A stretch of DNA of 64,000 nt from UBA2137 sp963740205 (lineage in GTDB: Bacteria; Pseudomonadota; Alphaproteobacteria; Micavibrionales; Micavibrionaceae): NCBI GenBank assembly GCA_963740205.1, contig CAVUDD010000002.1, forward strand, positions 186,001-250,000, given 5' to 3'. Below, piece by piece: positions 1 to 8,422 of this stretch. The position numbers were made by a program, and so were the translations under genes. The notes below the pieces were generated by a model. That model was not told the DNA's origin. It saw only the letters and a program-made list of their open reading frames with translations, and did not search any database. Position 1 is the stretch's first letter, and each line of letters starts with the position of its first letter.

Positions 1-2
1 GA

Positions 3-818
3 CAACCCGTTGAGGTTCTTGGTGCTAGTGGTACTCCTGAGTCAGGCGACCCATTCGTTGTTGTTAAAAACGAAGCAAGGGCTCGTGAGGTTGTTTCCTA
101 TCGTCAACGTAAGAAGTTGGATCAGAAATCCGCCATGGCTTCTGGAGCAAGCTCACTTGAGTTAATGATGGCTGCCGCTAAAGAACAAGGCAGTAAAACA
201 ACTCTTCCAGTGCTTATTAAAGGTGATGTCCATGGCTCGGTTGAGGCACTTGTAGGATCACTTAATAAAATTGTCGAAGAAAACGAAGACGTTGCCATCA
301 AGGTTCTTCACTCTGGTGTTGGTGGTATTACAGAATCTGATGTTACTCTTGCTGGTGCATCTGGAGCATTGATTGTCGGTTTTAATGTCCGTGCAAATGC
401 ACAAGCACGCGACCTTGCTAAACGTGACGGCGTTGATTTGCGTTATTACAATATCATTTACAACGTGATTGATGATGTGAAAGCTATTCTTGGTGGTATG
501 CTTGCCCCAGTTCAGCGTGAAGAATATCTTGGTCAGGCTGAAATCCGTGAAGTCTTTAACGTTTCCAAAGTTGGTAAGGTTGCTGGGTGTATGGTAACGG
601 CCGGTAACGTGAAACGTGGCTCACATGTTCGCCTACTTCGTGATGACGTTGTTATTCACGAAGGTAAACTCAAAACATTGAAACGCTTTAAGGATGAAGT
701 CAAAGAAGTCCGTGAAGGTATGGAATGTGGGATGGCCTTTGAAAACTATGATGATGTAAAAGAAAAAGACATTATCGAATGTTTCGATATCAAAGAAGAA
801 ACACGCACAGTCGAGTAG
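3..818 (+). CDS. infB: Translation initiation factor IF-2, C-terminal part (5' end outside window)
   Basis: The reading frame is open from base 3 and ends at TAG 816-818, giving the last 271 residues of IF-2. This part covers the domains after the GTPase that position initiator fMet-tRNA on the 30S subunit. Visible features are the linker region ending in a basic RQRKKLDQ stretch, the domain with VLIKGDVHGSVEAL, and the beta-barrel domain with FNVSKVGKVAGCMV. The GTPase domain lies upstream of the window. A TTG at 117 is inside the protein and is not the start. rbfA follows 6 bases later and then truB and rpsO, the usual proteobacterial translation cluster. Confidence 0.96.
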   Translation, partial: QPVEVLGASGTPESGDPFVVVKNEARAREVVSYRQRKKLDQKSAMASGASSLELMMAAAKEQGSKTTLPVLIKGDVHGSVEALVGSLNKIVEENEDVAIKVLHSGVGGITESDVTLAGASGALIVGFNVRANAQARDLAKRDGVDLRYYNIIYNVIDDVKAILGGMLAPVQREEYLGQAEIREVFNVSKVGKVAGCMVTAGNVKRGSHVRLLRDDVVIHEGKLKTLKRFKDEVKEVREGMECGMAFENYDDVKEKDIIECFDIKEETRTVE

Positions 819-824
819 AACCTC

Positions 825-1205
825 ATGCAACAGCCTTCCCAAAGACAGCTTCGTGTAGCCGAGCAGGTCAGGCACGTTATTTCTGAAACCCTTTTGCGTG
901 GACATTTTCACACAGTAGGCCTTTTAAACGCAGGTCCTACTCTTTCCATTTCGGAAGTGCGCATAAGCCCTGATCTCAAGAATGCAACGGCTTATGTTTC
1001 GTCTTTAAAAAATGAAAATATTGATGAGCTTATTGCTATGCTTAATGAAGAACATTATGTATTTCAAAAGGATGTGGCATCACAAGTGCGTATGAAATTT
1101 ACACCTCGTATACGTTTTAAATATGATGAAAGTCAAGAACGCGTAAACCGCCTTGAGGCCTTGTTTCACAATCTACCTGTCTCACAAAATAACGAAGACG
1201 AATAA
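825..1205 (+). CDS. rbfA: 30S ribosome-binding factor RbfA
   Basis: A 126-residue protein of normal family length. RbfA is a KH-fold factor that binds immature 30S subunits and assists 16S rRNA 5'-end maturation, especially in the cold. Family features include the N-terminal RQLRVAEQVRHVISETL helix and the later SEVRISPDLKNATAYVS strand-helix unit, with MKFTPRIRFKYDES near the C-terminus. The gene starts 6 bases after infB and ends 8 bases before truB, so it is probably co-transcribed and translationally coupled with both. Confidence 0.95.
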   Translation: MQQPSQRQLRVAEQVRHVISETLLRGHFHTVGLLNAGPTLSISEVRISPDLKNATAYVSSLKNENIDELIAMLNEEHYVFQKDVASQVRMKFTPRIRFKYDESQERVNRLEALFHNLPVSQNNEDE

Positions 1206-1213
1206 ACCACCTT

Positions 1214-2167
1214 ATGGGCGCCAAACGTAAACATCTCGCACCTGTTAATGGATGGGTTAATTTCTTTAAGCCTGTCGGCATGACATCAACACAAGCTGTT
1301 GGAAAAATTCGCCATCATTTAAAGGCCAGAAAAGCGGGGCACGCTGGAACACTAGACCCTCTTGCATCTGGAATCTTGCCCATCGCGCTTGGTGAGGCGA
1401 CAAAAACAATCCTCTATATTCAGGACTCATTCAAAACTTATGAATTTACGGTTCAATGGGGACAGTCCACAACAACGGACGATCAGGAAGGTGAGATTTG
1501 TAATCAATCTGATAAAAAGCCTAAACAAAGCGACATTGAAAATTTACTAGATAACTACACTGGCGAAATCGAACAGACACCCCCTCAATTCTCGGCAATA
1601 AAAATAAATGGTCAACGCGCGTACGACCTTGCAAGAGACGGCCAGCAAGTTGATATAAAGTCACGTTTCGTTTTTATCGAGGAGCTAAACCTTCTTCACC
1701 ACGATGAAGACTTAAACCAAACGCGTTTTGAATGTTATTGTGGCAAAGGTACATATATACGCTCTCTTGCCCGTGATATGGGAGAAGATTTAGGGTGTTT
1801 CGGTCATATTATAGCGTTAAAGCGTACAAGCGTTGGTCCTTTCAACGAAAATAACGCAATTTCACTGGACATTATCGAGAAAATCGGCGATAACACGCCA
1901 ACTGGCGACGTGCTGTTGCCCTTGGAGAGTGCGCTAGACGACATCCCGGCCCTCTCATTAAAACAAGATGAAGCAGCACAGCTTATGCAAGGACGGGCAC
2001 TTTCTTTTATTGCCAGACCTGATGTAGCAAGACTTGAAGATATAGGATTGCCTCTAGGTCAAAGCGATGAAGAAACAACTGTTTTGACACTTTTGAATGG
2101 AATCCCTGTGGGACTTGTTTCAATTAAGAATGTCAGCATTAAGCCCGCTAAAATGTTTAATTTATAA
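1214..2167 (+). CDS. truB: tRNA pseudouridine(55) synthase TruB
   Basis: A 317-residue TruB that makes the universal pseudouridine-55 in the T-loop of tRNAs. The N-terminal FFKPVGMTS motif and the catalytic motif GHAGTLDPLASG are present; Asp48 is the expected nucleophile. KGTYIRSLARDMG (about 185-197) and RTSVGPF match the TruB core. The roughly 70 C-terminal residues are a poorly conserved PUA-like extension. It sits between rbfA and rpsO; rpsO follows after 14 bases containing a good AAGGAG ribosome-binding site. Confidence 0.95.
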   Translation: MGAKRKHLAPVNGWVNFFKPVGMTSTQAVGKIRHHLKARKAGHAGTLDPLASGILPIALGEATKTILYIQDSFKTYEFTVQWGQSTTTDDQEGEICNQSDKKPKQSDIENLLDNYTGEIEQTPPQFSAIKINGQRAYDLARDGQQVDIKSRFVFIEELNLLHHDEDLNQTRFECYCGKGTYIRSLARDMGEDLGCFGHIIALKRTSVGPFNENNAISLDIIEKIGDNTPTGDVLLPLESALDDIPALSLKQDEAAQLMQGRALSFIARPDVARLEDIGLPLGQSDEETTVLTLLNGIPVGLVSIKNVSIKPAKMFNL

Positions 2168-2181
2168 AAAAGGAGTAAACG

Positions 2182-2451
2182 ATGTCGGTAACAGCAGAAA
2201 AGAAAAAAGCTCTGATTTCTGATAATCAGACAACAAAAACAGATACAGGTTCACCTGAAGTTCAAGTCGCAATTTTGACAGAGCGCATTACAAATCTGTC
2301 CGAACACATGAAAACTCATAAAAAAGATTTAAGCACACGTCGCGGTCTACTGACTATGGTTGCACGTCGTCGTAAGCTTCTTGATTACGTTCGCTCAAAA
2401 AGCGTTAAACGCTATGAGGAAATCATCAAAAAACACGGAATTCGTAAGTAA
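2182..2451 (+). CDS. rpsO: 30S ribosomal protein S15
   Basis: An 89-residue S15, the standard family length. It binds 16S rRNA helices 20-22 early in 30S assembly. Recognisable stretches are DTGSPEVQVAILTERI and HKKDLSTRRGLLTMVARRRKLLDY. The start is preceded by AAAAAGGAG. In most bacteria rpsO is followed directly by pnp. Here an efficient-looking terminator follows, and pnp is 2.2 kb away beyond three minus-strand genes. Confidence 0.97.
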   Translation: MSVTAEKKKALISDNQTTKTDTGSPEVQVAILTERITNLSEHMKTHKKDLSTRRGLLTMVARRRKLLDYVRSKSVKRYEEIIKKHGIRK

Positions 2452-2472
2452 TTTTAGACTTTATAAAATTTC

Positions 2473-2500
2473 AAAAACGGCTCTTTTTAGAGCCGTTTTT
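2473..2500. terminator. Bidirectional rho-independent terminator between rpsO and gtrA
   Basis: A perfect AAAACGGCTC/GAGCCGTTTT stem with a short T-rich loop. T-runs on both strands mean it can end rpsO transcription rightward and gtrA transcription leftward. The gtrA stop codon abuts it at 2500-2502. Confidence 0.9.
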
Positions 2501-2889
2501 CATTTGAAGGTTATGAATTTGTTCCCAAGAAAACTCATTGTTCCCATGATAGCTACGCCCGAAACTTGTGCGTAGGTTTTATATACATCCAAAACCTCAA
2601 TAGCCGAAGTCACCCAAACAAGTTGAGCAAGGTATGCCGTTCCAAAAACGGCAACAAAATGTAAAAACTGTATTCTGGCATCTCTTTGTGGACGGAGACG
2701 AAATGTTATAAATTTATGAAGGGTAAACGCTACACATAATGTAAATCCATGTGCCATCATGTTGACCAACAGATAATGAAAATTTGTAAATTCAGATAAA
2801 AGAATAAGTGATGTAGCACTTACACCACTATTGAAAACACCCACACAGCAAAAAGTAATGAATTCTTTAGCGAGCTCTTTAGACATCAT
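2500..2889 (-). CDS. GtrA-family membrane protein
   Basis: About 129 residues with four predicted membrane segments, as expected of GtrA/DPMS-type proteins, which help move polyprenyl-phosphate-linked sugars across the inner membrane. Visible hydrophobic segments start at ITFCCVGVFNSG and end with the TMSFLGNKFITF motif that is typical of the family C-terminus. An upstream in-frame start at 2985 exists, but ATG at 2887-2889 makes a 4-base ATGA overlap with the upstream glycosyltransferase stop and fits family length. It probably works with that glycosyltransferase. Confidence 0.85.
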   Translation of the reverse strand: MMSKELAKEFITFCCVGVFNSGVSATSLILLSEFTNFHYLLVNMMAHGFTLCVAFTLHKFITFRLRPQRDARIQFLHFVAVFGTAYLAQLVWVTSAIEVLDVYKTYAQVSGVAIMGTMSFLGNKFITFK

Positions 2890-3815
2890 TTGGAAGAGCC
2901 AATGACTTCGCGAACAATATAAAGGGGGCGCCCTTTGACCTGCATATATATACGCCCAACATATTCCCCGATCAGCCCAATACAAATAAGTTGGAGGGAG
3001 CTAAAAAATGTTACAATACATGCAAGTGATGGCCACCCAGGTACAGAGCCTTTAGTAAAATAAATCGTAAAGGCATATATGCCTAACCCCAGAGCCAACA
3101 AAGCCCCAAGAAATGCAAATGGAATACACAACCTTAGAGGCTTAATAGAAAAACTTGTAATGGCATCCACTGCAAATGCCGCAAGTCCTGTGAGCGTATA
3201 TTTCGTTTCGCCAGCAAATCGCGCATCACGGTCATAAAGAATTGGCTCTTGTTTAAAACCAACCCATGAAATCATTCCGCGCACATAACGGTGACGCTCT
3301 GGCATATTTAAAAAATGCTCAACTACTCTTCTGGATAAAAGACGAAAGTCACCTACATTTTCAGGAATTGGTACATCTGATAAATAGGACAACACACGAT
3401 AAAACATTCTGGCTGTCGCTAGCTTTATCCATGACTCCCCTGCTCTTTTACGCCTTTGTCCGTAGACAACATCAACACCTGTTTTTGCTTTCTCAAGCAT
3501 ATCTGTCAAAAGCTCTGGTGGATCTTGGAGGTCAGCATCAAGAATGAGGACATGCTCGCCTTTACTTTGCGCTAAACCGGCGCTTAAAGCCATTTGTTGA
3601 CCGTAGTTTTTAGCCAAATCAATAACAATTATGGATTTTTCTTTTTTCGATAGTTTTCTCAAAATCGCAAGGCTTTGATCAGTGGACCCATCGTTCACGA
3701 TAATTATTTCATAGGATTTAACAGGTGCCGTTTCGCACGCTTTTTTGACCCTTAAGCAAAGCTCGGCCAAAGTCTCTTCTTCGTTGTAACAAGGAATAAC
3801 AATAGATAGGTCCAT
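2886..3815 (-). CDS. Polyprenyl-phosphate glycosyltransferase (GT2, DPM1/GtrB-like)
   Basis: About 309 residues from ATG 3813-3815. The N-terminal GT-A domain begins MDLSIVIPCYNEEET and carries the nucleotide-sugar/metal motif DADLQDPPE; VGDFRLLSRRVV is also typical. Two C-terminal membrane helices (PLRLCIPFAFLGALLALGLG and a segment before GEYVGRIYMQ) anchor it. The family transfers a sugar from a nucleotide to polyprenyl phosphate. A longer frame reaching 3896 runs into gpmA and is unlikely. The start lies one base after the gpmA stop, and the gene overlaps gtrA, so gpmA-GT-gtrA look co-transcribed. The sugar cannot be told from sequence. Confidence 0.88.
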   Translation of the reverse strand: MDLSIVIPCYNEEETLAELCLRVKKACETAPVKSYEIIIVNDGSTDQSLAILRKLSKKEKSIIVIDLAKNYGQQMALSAGLAQSKGEHVLILDADLQDPPELLTDMLEKAKTGVDVVYGQRRKRAGESWIKLATARMFYRVLSYLSDVPIPENVGDFRLLSRRVVEHFLNMPERHRYVRGMISWVGFKQEPILYDRDARFAGETKYTLTGLAAFAVDAITSFSIKPLRLCIPFAFLGALLALGLGIYAFTIYFTKGSVPGWPSLACIVTFFSSLQLICIGLIGEYVGRIYMQVKGRPLYIVREVIGSSK

Positions 3816-3816
3816 T

Positions 3817-4458
3817 TTAAAGAAAACGCCTGTTTGTGAATTCACCATCTTTAACATCAAAAACAAGAGGCTTCCCAGTTGGCATTTCGGCCTCATTTAT
3901 TGTGTCTGGTGTTTCCGCACCCAGAATTATAAGCATAGCACGCAAGGAGTTGCCATGAGCAGCAATCAACACATTCTTTCCAGCATGTAACTCAGGTTTT
4001 ATATAAGCCTCATAGTAAGGCCTTACACGCTTTTCAACTACATCCTTTAAACATTCTCCGCCTGGAGGCGGAACATCGTAAGACCGACGCCAAATATGCA
4101 CTTGTTCATCACCAAATTTTGCGCGTGTTTCGTCTTTGTTTAATCCTGTGAGGTCGCCGTAATCACGTTCGCGCAAATCTTCATGTTTAATCATCTTAAA
4201 TGTGCCATCCGCATTCTTTACCTTACTTGCAACCTCTCCAGCATTAGCCAAAGCAATTTCGGCAGTATGGTTGGCTCGTTTTAGGGTGCTTGTAAAAACA
4301 ATATCAATATTGATACCTGCATCACGAATTGCAATTCCTGCCTGTTTTGCCTCCTCACGTCCCTCATCTGTTAATTCAACATCTTTGAAACCAGTAAAGC
4401 GGTTTTGTAAATTCCATTCGCTTTGTCCGTGACGTAGTAGAATTAAGGTATTACTCAT
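3817..4458 (-). CDS. gpmA: 2,3-bisphosphoglycerate-dependent phosphoglycerate mutase
   Basis: A 213-residue GpmA interconverting 3- and 2-phosphoglycerate in glycolysis and gluconeogenesis. The phosphohistidine motif LLRHGQSEWN puts the catalytic His at residue 10. NRFTGFKDVELTDEG, RERDYGDLTGLNK, VHIWRRSYDVPPPGGE and the second catalytic His in IAAHGNSLRAM are all in place. It is somewhat shorter than the E. coli enzyme (250), as is common in alphaproteobacteria. It is divergent from pnp, and the shared upstream region holds the pnp leader hairpin. Confidence 0.95.
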   Translation of the reverse strand: MSNTLILLRHGQSEWNLQNRFTGFKDVELTDEGREEAKQAGIAIRDAGINIDIVFTSTLKRANHTAEIALANAGEVASKVKNADGTFKMIKHEDLRERDYGDLTGLNKDETRAKFGDEQVHIWRRSYDVPPPGGECLKDVVEKRVRPYYEAYIKPELHAGKNVLIAAHGNSLRAMLIILGAETPDTINEAEMPTGKPLVFDVKDGEFTNRRFL

Positions 4459-4539
4459 ACGAAAGTGCCTCTCTTTAAAACTCCAAGAATATCCTGATAG
4501 TATTTGACTTTAGAGGCTGATAATGCCATGTCTATCACA

Positions 4540-4662
4540 GCGTTGCAAAGGGCATTTCACACGTTCGGCGCGGCGGTTGACTACAGACAGTAATATAATC
4601 AAAAAATTGCTGTCCGCTGTCCACCGGTGCGGGCACGGATACGAGAATATCCCTTTCAATGC
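4540..4662 (+). promoter_or_regulatory. Long imperfect hairpin in the pnp leader
   Basis: A roughly 120-base imperfect inverted repeat centred near 4598. Starting from the loop, ACAGACAGTAAT pairs with ATTGCTGTCCGCTGT, CGCGGCGGTTGAC with GTCCACCGGTGCG, and GCGTTGCAAAGGG with CCCTTTCAATGC. It ends about 40 bases before the pnp ATG. In E. coli the pnp leader forms an RNase III-cut hairpin through which PNPase represses itself; this structure is in the right place for the same role, which is inference. It also explains why the open frames on the two strands here encode mirror-like peptides. Confidence 0.7.
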
Positions 4663-4699
4663 ATATTTGAAATATGAAGACAATTTGAAAGGAAAATTC

Positions 4700-6844
4700 A
4701 TGTTTAACGTTTATCGCAAAGAAATTGACTTTGCAGGAAAAAAACTAGTCCTAGAGACAGGTAAAATTGCCCGTCAGGCAGACTCCGCTGTTATTGCTAC
4801 TTTGGGTGAAACAACAGTTCTATGTACCGTAGTTGGCGCAAAATCAGTTCGCGAAGGGCAAGACTTCTTTCCACTTACAGTGAACTACCAAGAAAAAACA
4901 TATGCTGCTGGTAAAATCCCAGGTGGCTTTTTCAAGCGTGAAGGTCGTCCAAGTGAAAAAGAAACTCTAGTTTCTCGTTTGATTGACCGCCCTATCCGTC
5001 CCCTTTTCCCTGATGGCTTTAAAAATGAAGTGCAAGTTGTAGCAACAGTGATTGCACATGACATGGAAAACGATCCTGATATGGTTGCTCTTATCGGTTG
5101 TTCCGCAGCACTTACACTTTCTGGCCTTCCATTTATGGGCCCTGTTGGTGCTATTCGTGTTGGTTACAAAGACAAAAAATTCATCTTCAACCCAACAGCG
5201 ACTGAATTCGAAGGCTCTGAACTTGATCTTGTTATTGCAGGAACAAAAGAAGGTGTTCTTATGGTTGAATCAGAAGCCAACGAGCTTTCCGAGAAAGTTC
5301 TTTTGGATGCCGTTACTCAAGGTCACAAAGAATTTCAACCTGTTATTAATGGCATTATTGATTTGGCTGAAATGTGCGCCAATGACCCTTGGGATATCCA
5401 AGAGGAAGATAAAGCTGTTACAGCATTGAAAAAGGACATTGCCAAGAAATTTGAAGGCAAAATCGCAAAAGCTTACGAAGAGAAAATCAAGCAGGAGCGT
5501 CAGGCTAAAATAAAAGCTGTTAAGGACGAGATTGTTGAAACTTTCTTGGATGAAGATAAAGGTTTTACTACAGAACTTATTCTTGCTTTAACTAAAAAGG
5601 CAGAAGCTGATGTTGTTCGTGGCCAAATCCTAAAAACAGGAAGCAGAATCGATGGTCGTGACACAAAAACTGTACGCGCGATTGTTGCAGAGACTGGTAT
5701 TCTTCCTCGCGTTCACGGAAGTGCCCTTTTCACACGCGGTGAGACACAGGCAATTGTTGTAACTACATTAGGTACAGGCCAAGATGAGCAAATCATTGAT
5801 GCACTAGAAGGTGAGCGCAAAGAAAACTTTATGCTTCATTACAACTTCCCTCCTTATTCAGTTGGTGAGTGCGGTCGCATGGGCTTTACAGGTCGTCGTG
5901 AGATTGGTCATGGTAAATTGGCATGGCGTGCCATCCATCCAATGCTGCCAAGCAGAGAGGACTTCCCTTACACAATGCGCGTTGTTTCTGAAATCACAGA
6001 ATCAAACGGTTCTTCATCAATGGCAACAGTGTGTGGTACATCTCTTGCCCTTATGGATGCTGGTGTGCCTTTGAAAAAGCCTGTTGCTGGTATTGCTATG
6101 GGCCTTATCAAAGAAGGTAAGGACTACGCTGTATTGTCAGACATTCTTGGTGATGAGGATCACCTAGGTGATATGGACTTTAAAGTGGCTGGAACAAAAG
6201 ACGGTATCACATCTCTTCAAATGGACATTAAAATTACATCCATCACAAAAGAGATTATGAAGATTGCCCTTGATCAAGCCAAAGAAGGTCGTGACCACAT
6301 TTTGGATGAAATGGCAAAAGCTTTGACCGAAGCTCGCTCAGGCGTTCGTGATGGTGCTCCGCAAATTCACCAAATCAACATTCCTGTCGATAAAATTCGT
6401 GATGTTATCGGTACTGGCGGTAAAGTTATCCGCGAGATTACTGAGACAACAGGCGTGAAGATGGATGTTGAGGATGACGGTACAATCCGCGTAGCAGCTT
6501 CCGAGCAATCTGCGATTGATGCCGCTATCAAATGGATAAAAGGTCTTACTGACGAGCCAGAAAAAGGCAAAGTCTATGATGGTAAAGTTGTAAAAACAGT
6601 AGATTTTGGTGCTTTTGTAAACTTCATGGGTGCGAAAGACGGTCTTGTTCATATTTCTGAGCTTCAAGACGCACGCACAGCCAAAACAACAGACGTTGTT
6701 AATGAAGGTGATGAAGTAAAAGTCATGGTTATTGGCTTTGACGATCGCGGTAAAATCAAACTATCTATGAAACGCGTTGATCAGGAAACTGGCGAAATCA
6801 TTTCAAATGATGACGAATCAGAAGATAAAAAAGCTGCCAGTTAA
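4700..6844 (+). CDS. pnp: Polyribonucleotide nucleotidyltransferase (PNPase)
   Basis: A 714-residue PNPase, the phosphorolytic 3'-5' exoribonuclease of mRNA decay. Order: first RNase PH-like domain (from ETGKIARQADSAV), helical linker, second RNase PH domain with the active-site region YAVLSDILGDEDHLGDMDF, KH domain with IGTGGKVIREIT, and S1 domain with GKVVKTVDFGAFVNF. The frame is open back to 4523, but ATG 4700 has the GAAAGG ribosome-binding site and the family N-terminus MFNVYRKEIDF. A terminator follows. It is detached from rpsO, unlike the usual arrangement. Confidence 0.96.
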   Translation: MFNVYRKEIDFAGKKLVLETGKIARQADSAVIATLGETTVLCTVVGAKSVREGQDFFPLTVNYQEKTYAAGKIPGGFFKREGRPSEKETLVSRLIDRPIRPLFPDGFKNEVQVVATVIAHDMENDPDMVALIGCSAALTLSGLPFMGPVGAIRVGYKDKKFIFNPTATEFEGSELDLVIAGTKEGVLMVESEANELSEKVLLDAVTQGHKEFQPVINGIIDLAEMCANDPWDIQEEDKAVTALKKDIAKKFEGKIAKAYEEKIKQERQAKIKAVKDEIVETFLDEDKGFTTELILALTKKAEADVVRGQILKTGSRIDGRDTKTVRAIVAETGILPRVHGSALFTRGETQAIVVTTLGTGQDEQIIDALEGERKENFMLHYNFPPYSVGECGRMGFTGRREIGHGKLAWRAIHPMLPSREDFPYTMRVVSEITESNGSSSMATVCGTSLALMDAGVPLKKPVAGIAMGLIKEGKDYAVLSDILGDEDHLGDMDFKVAGTKDGITSLQMDIKITSITKEIMKIALDQAKEGRDHILDEMAKALTEARSGVRDGAPQIHQINIPVDKIRDVIGTGGKVIREITETTGVKMDVEDDGTIRVAASEQSAIDAAIKWIKGLTDEPEKGKVYDGKVVKTVDFGAFVNFMGAKDGLVHISELQDARTAKTTDVVNEGDEVKVMVIGFDDRGKIKLSMKRVDQETGEIISNDDESEDKKAAS

Positions 6845-6865
6845 GCTTTTCACCTAAAATAAATT

Positions 6866-6903
6866 AAAAGCGGGCTATTTTTTATGAAGTAGCCCGTTTT
6901 TTA
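6866..6903 (+). terminator. Rho-independent terminator after pnp
   Basis: Stem CGGGCTA/TAGCCCG flanked by A-run and T-run, 22 bases after the pnp stop and 15 bases before the next gene. Confidence 0.88.
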
Positions 6904-6917
6904 TAAGAGGACAAAAT

Positions 6918-7661
6918 ATGCTCAAATTACCAAAAGTCATAGGTCACAGAGGTGCTGCCTCTTATGCCCCCGAAAACACACTTGAAAGTATTCGTACGGC
7001 CGCAGAGATGGGCGTAGAGTGGGTTGAGTTTGATGTAAAACTCACACGTGATGAAGTTCCCATCCTGTTCCATGACGACAGTGTAGAGCGTACGACAAAC
7101 GGTTACGGACTTGTACACGAGCTTGATTATGAGGATATTCAGAATCTTGAAGCAGGCAGTTGGTTCTCTGATGGCTTTTCAGGTATTTCAATACCCACAC
7201 TTGAGGAGGCCCTTGAGGTTCTTATAGAACATAACCTAGGCGCCAACGTTGAGATTAAACCTTCTCCTGGGCGTGAAGAAGATACAACCAAAATTGCATT
7301 GGATATCCTTTCACAAGTCTGGACGGATCACGATAAAATCCTTATCTCAAGCTTTCAGACTAATTGTTTGGAAATAGCGCGCGATATTGCAGAGGATTGG
7401 GCAAGAGGATTATTACTTGAAGAGGAAATTCCACAAGAGTGGGTTGATCTAGCGGATTATCTTGATGTTAGAACCATAAATGTTAACGGAAACACTCTGT
7501 CCAAATCAGATTGCGATTGGCTTTTAGAGGCTGAATTGCCCCTACTCGCCTATACAATTAATGATCCTTTACGTGCTCGCGAACTGCAACGCTGGGGCAT
7601 TGATTTATTTTTTAGTGATTTACCAGATGTAATTCTTGACAATTTGCTTGTTGCTCATTAG
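6918..7661 (+). CDS. Glycerophosphodiester phosphodiesterase
   Basis: A 247-residue GDPD-family enzyme that hydrolyses glycerophosphodiesters (deacylated phospholipids) to glycerol-3-phosphate and an alcohol. The catalytic HRG motif (His10), APENT, the metal-binding EFDVKLTRDEVPILFHDD and NVEIKP are present. It has no signal peptide, so it is probably cytoplasmic like UgpQ. A good AGAGGAC ribosome-binding site precedes the ATG. It is the first gene of a likely four-gene run to 9970, with the next gene 9 bases on. Confidence 0.92.
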   Translation: MLKLPKVIGHRGAASYAPENTLESIRTAAEMGVEWVEFDVKLTRDEVPILFHDDSVERTTNGYGLVHELDYEDIQNLEAGSWFSDGFSGISIPTLEEALEVLIEHNLGANVEIKPSPGREEDTTKIALDILSQVWTDHDKILISSFQTNCLEIARDIAEDWARGLLLEEEIPQEWVDLADYLDVRTINVNGNTLSKSDCDWLLEAELPLLAYTINDPLRARELQRWGIDLFFSDLPDVILDNLLVAH

Positions 7662-7670
7662 ACATATTCC

Positions 7671-8420
7671 ATGACTAATGTTATGGAAAGACCTGTGGTG
7701 GCAATCTCCGTGGATGAAGATATTCCAAGCGGCCACGGTGATTATTATGAAACAGAAAAAAATCTACCTCGCATGGTAGATCATTTTGGTGGTACGCCCA
7801 GATTATATCCGTATCTTCAAAGCTCTGCTGACGACATTATCAACACTGCGGATGCCCTTATAATTCAAGGCGGAATGACAGGATTCCTAAATGAATGGCA
7901 TACCCGAGATGAAAAAGCAGTAGAAAGATACTCAGAGCGCCTTGAACACTTACAATATTTATTACCCCGCTTTTTGGAAACACAAAAACCTGTTTTGGGC
8001 TTGTGCTTTGGTGCTCAATTTCTAGGGTGTATGAATGGTTGCAAGCTATCTGCCAGCTTACGTGCAGATTTCCCTAATGCACTTCAACATATAGGCCAAC
8101 CAGTAGATGGTCGACAAACAAGTGCAGATCACGACGTAATCCTCACAGAAGGCTCGGTTTTACGTGAGGCTATAGGACAAGACAGAATTAATGTGAATTC
8201 AATTCATAATACCTGCCTAAGCAAACATCATATTTCAGATCTTTTCACCGTTGCCGCACAGGCAGAGGATGGCATTGTAGAAGCTATTGAAATGAAAGGT
8301 CATCCTTTTGCCATAGGACTTCAATGGCACCAAGAAAAACTGTTTAAAATAGCTGACCACCCAAGTCACGTTATTCTTGAAAGGTTTATTCAAATTGCAG
8401 CAGAACAAAAATTTGGCTGA
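7671..8420 (+). CDS. C26-family class I glutamine amidotransferase-like hydrolase
   Basis: A 249-residue stand-alone class I GATase fold related to gamma-glutamyl-GABA hydrolase (PuuD). The nucleophile elbow GLCFGAQ places Cys112; LQWHQEK supplies the His220/Glu222 partners; LIIQGG matches the oxyanion region. The family cleaves gamma-glutamyl amides, but the substrate is not evident. An internal ATG at 7683 is an alternative start. It ends 2 bases before an HxD...H...R protein, suggesting coupled translation and a shared task. Confidence 0.85.
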   Translation: MTNVMERPVVAISVDEDIPSGHGDYYETEKNLPRMVDHFGGTPRLYPYLQSSADDIINTADALIIQGGMTGFLNEWHTRDEKAVERYSERLEHLQYLLPRFLETQKPVLGLCFGAQFLGCMNGCKLSASLRADFPNALQHIGQPVDGRQTSADHDVILTEGSVLREAIGQDRINVNSIHNTCLSKHHISDLFTVAAQAEDGIVEAIEMKGHPFAIGLQWHQEKLFKIADHPSHVILERFIQIAAEQKFG

Positions 8421-8422
8421 AC

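Noticed and set aside
4510..4701. 63-codon minus-strand ORF in the pnp leader
   Set aside because: It exists because the leader is an inverted repeat; its peptide mirrors the plus-strand frame, there is no ribosome-binding site, and neither resembles a protein.
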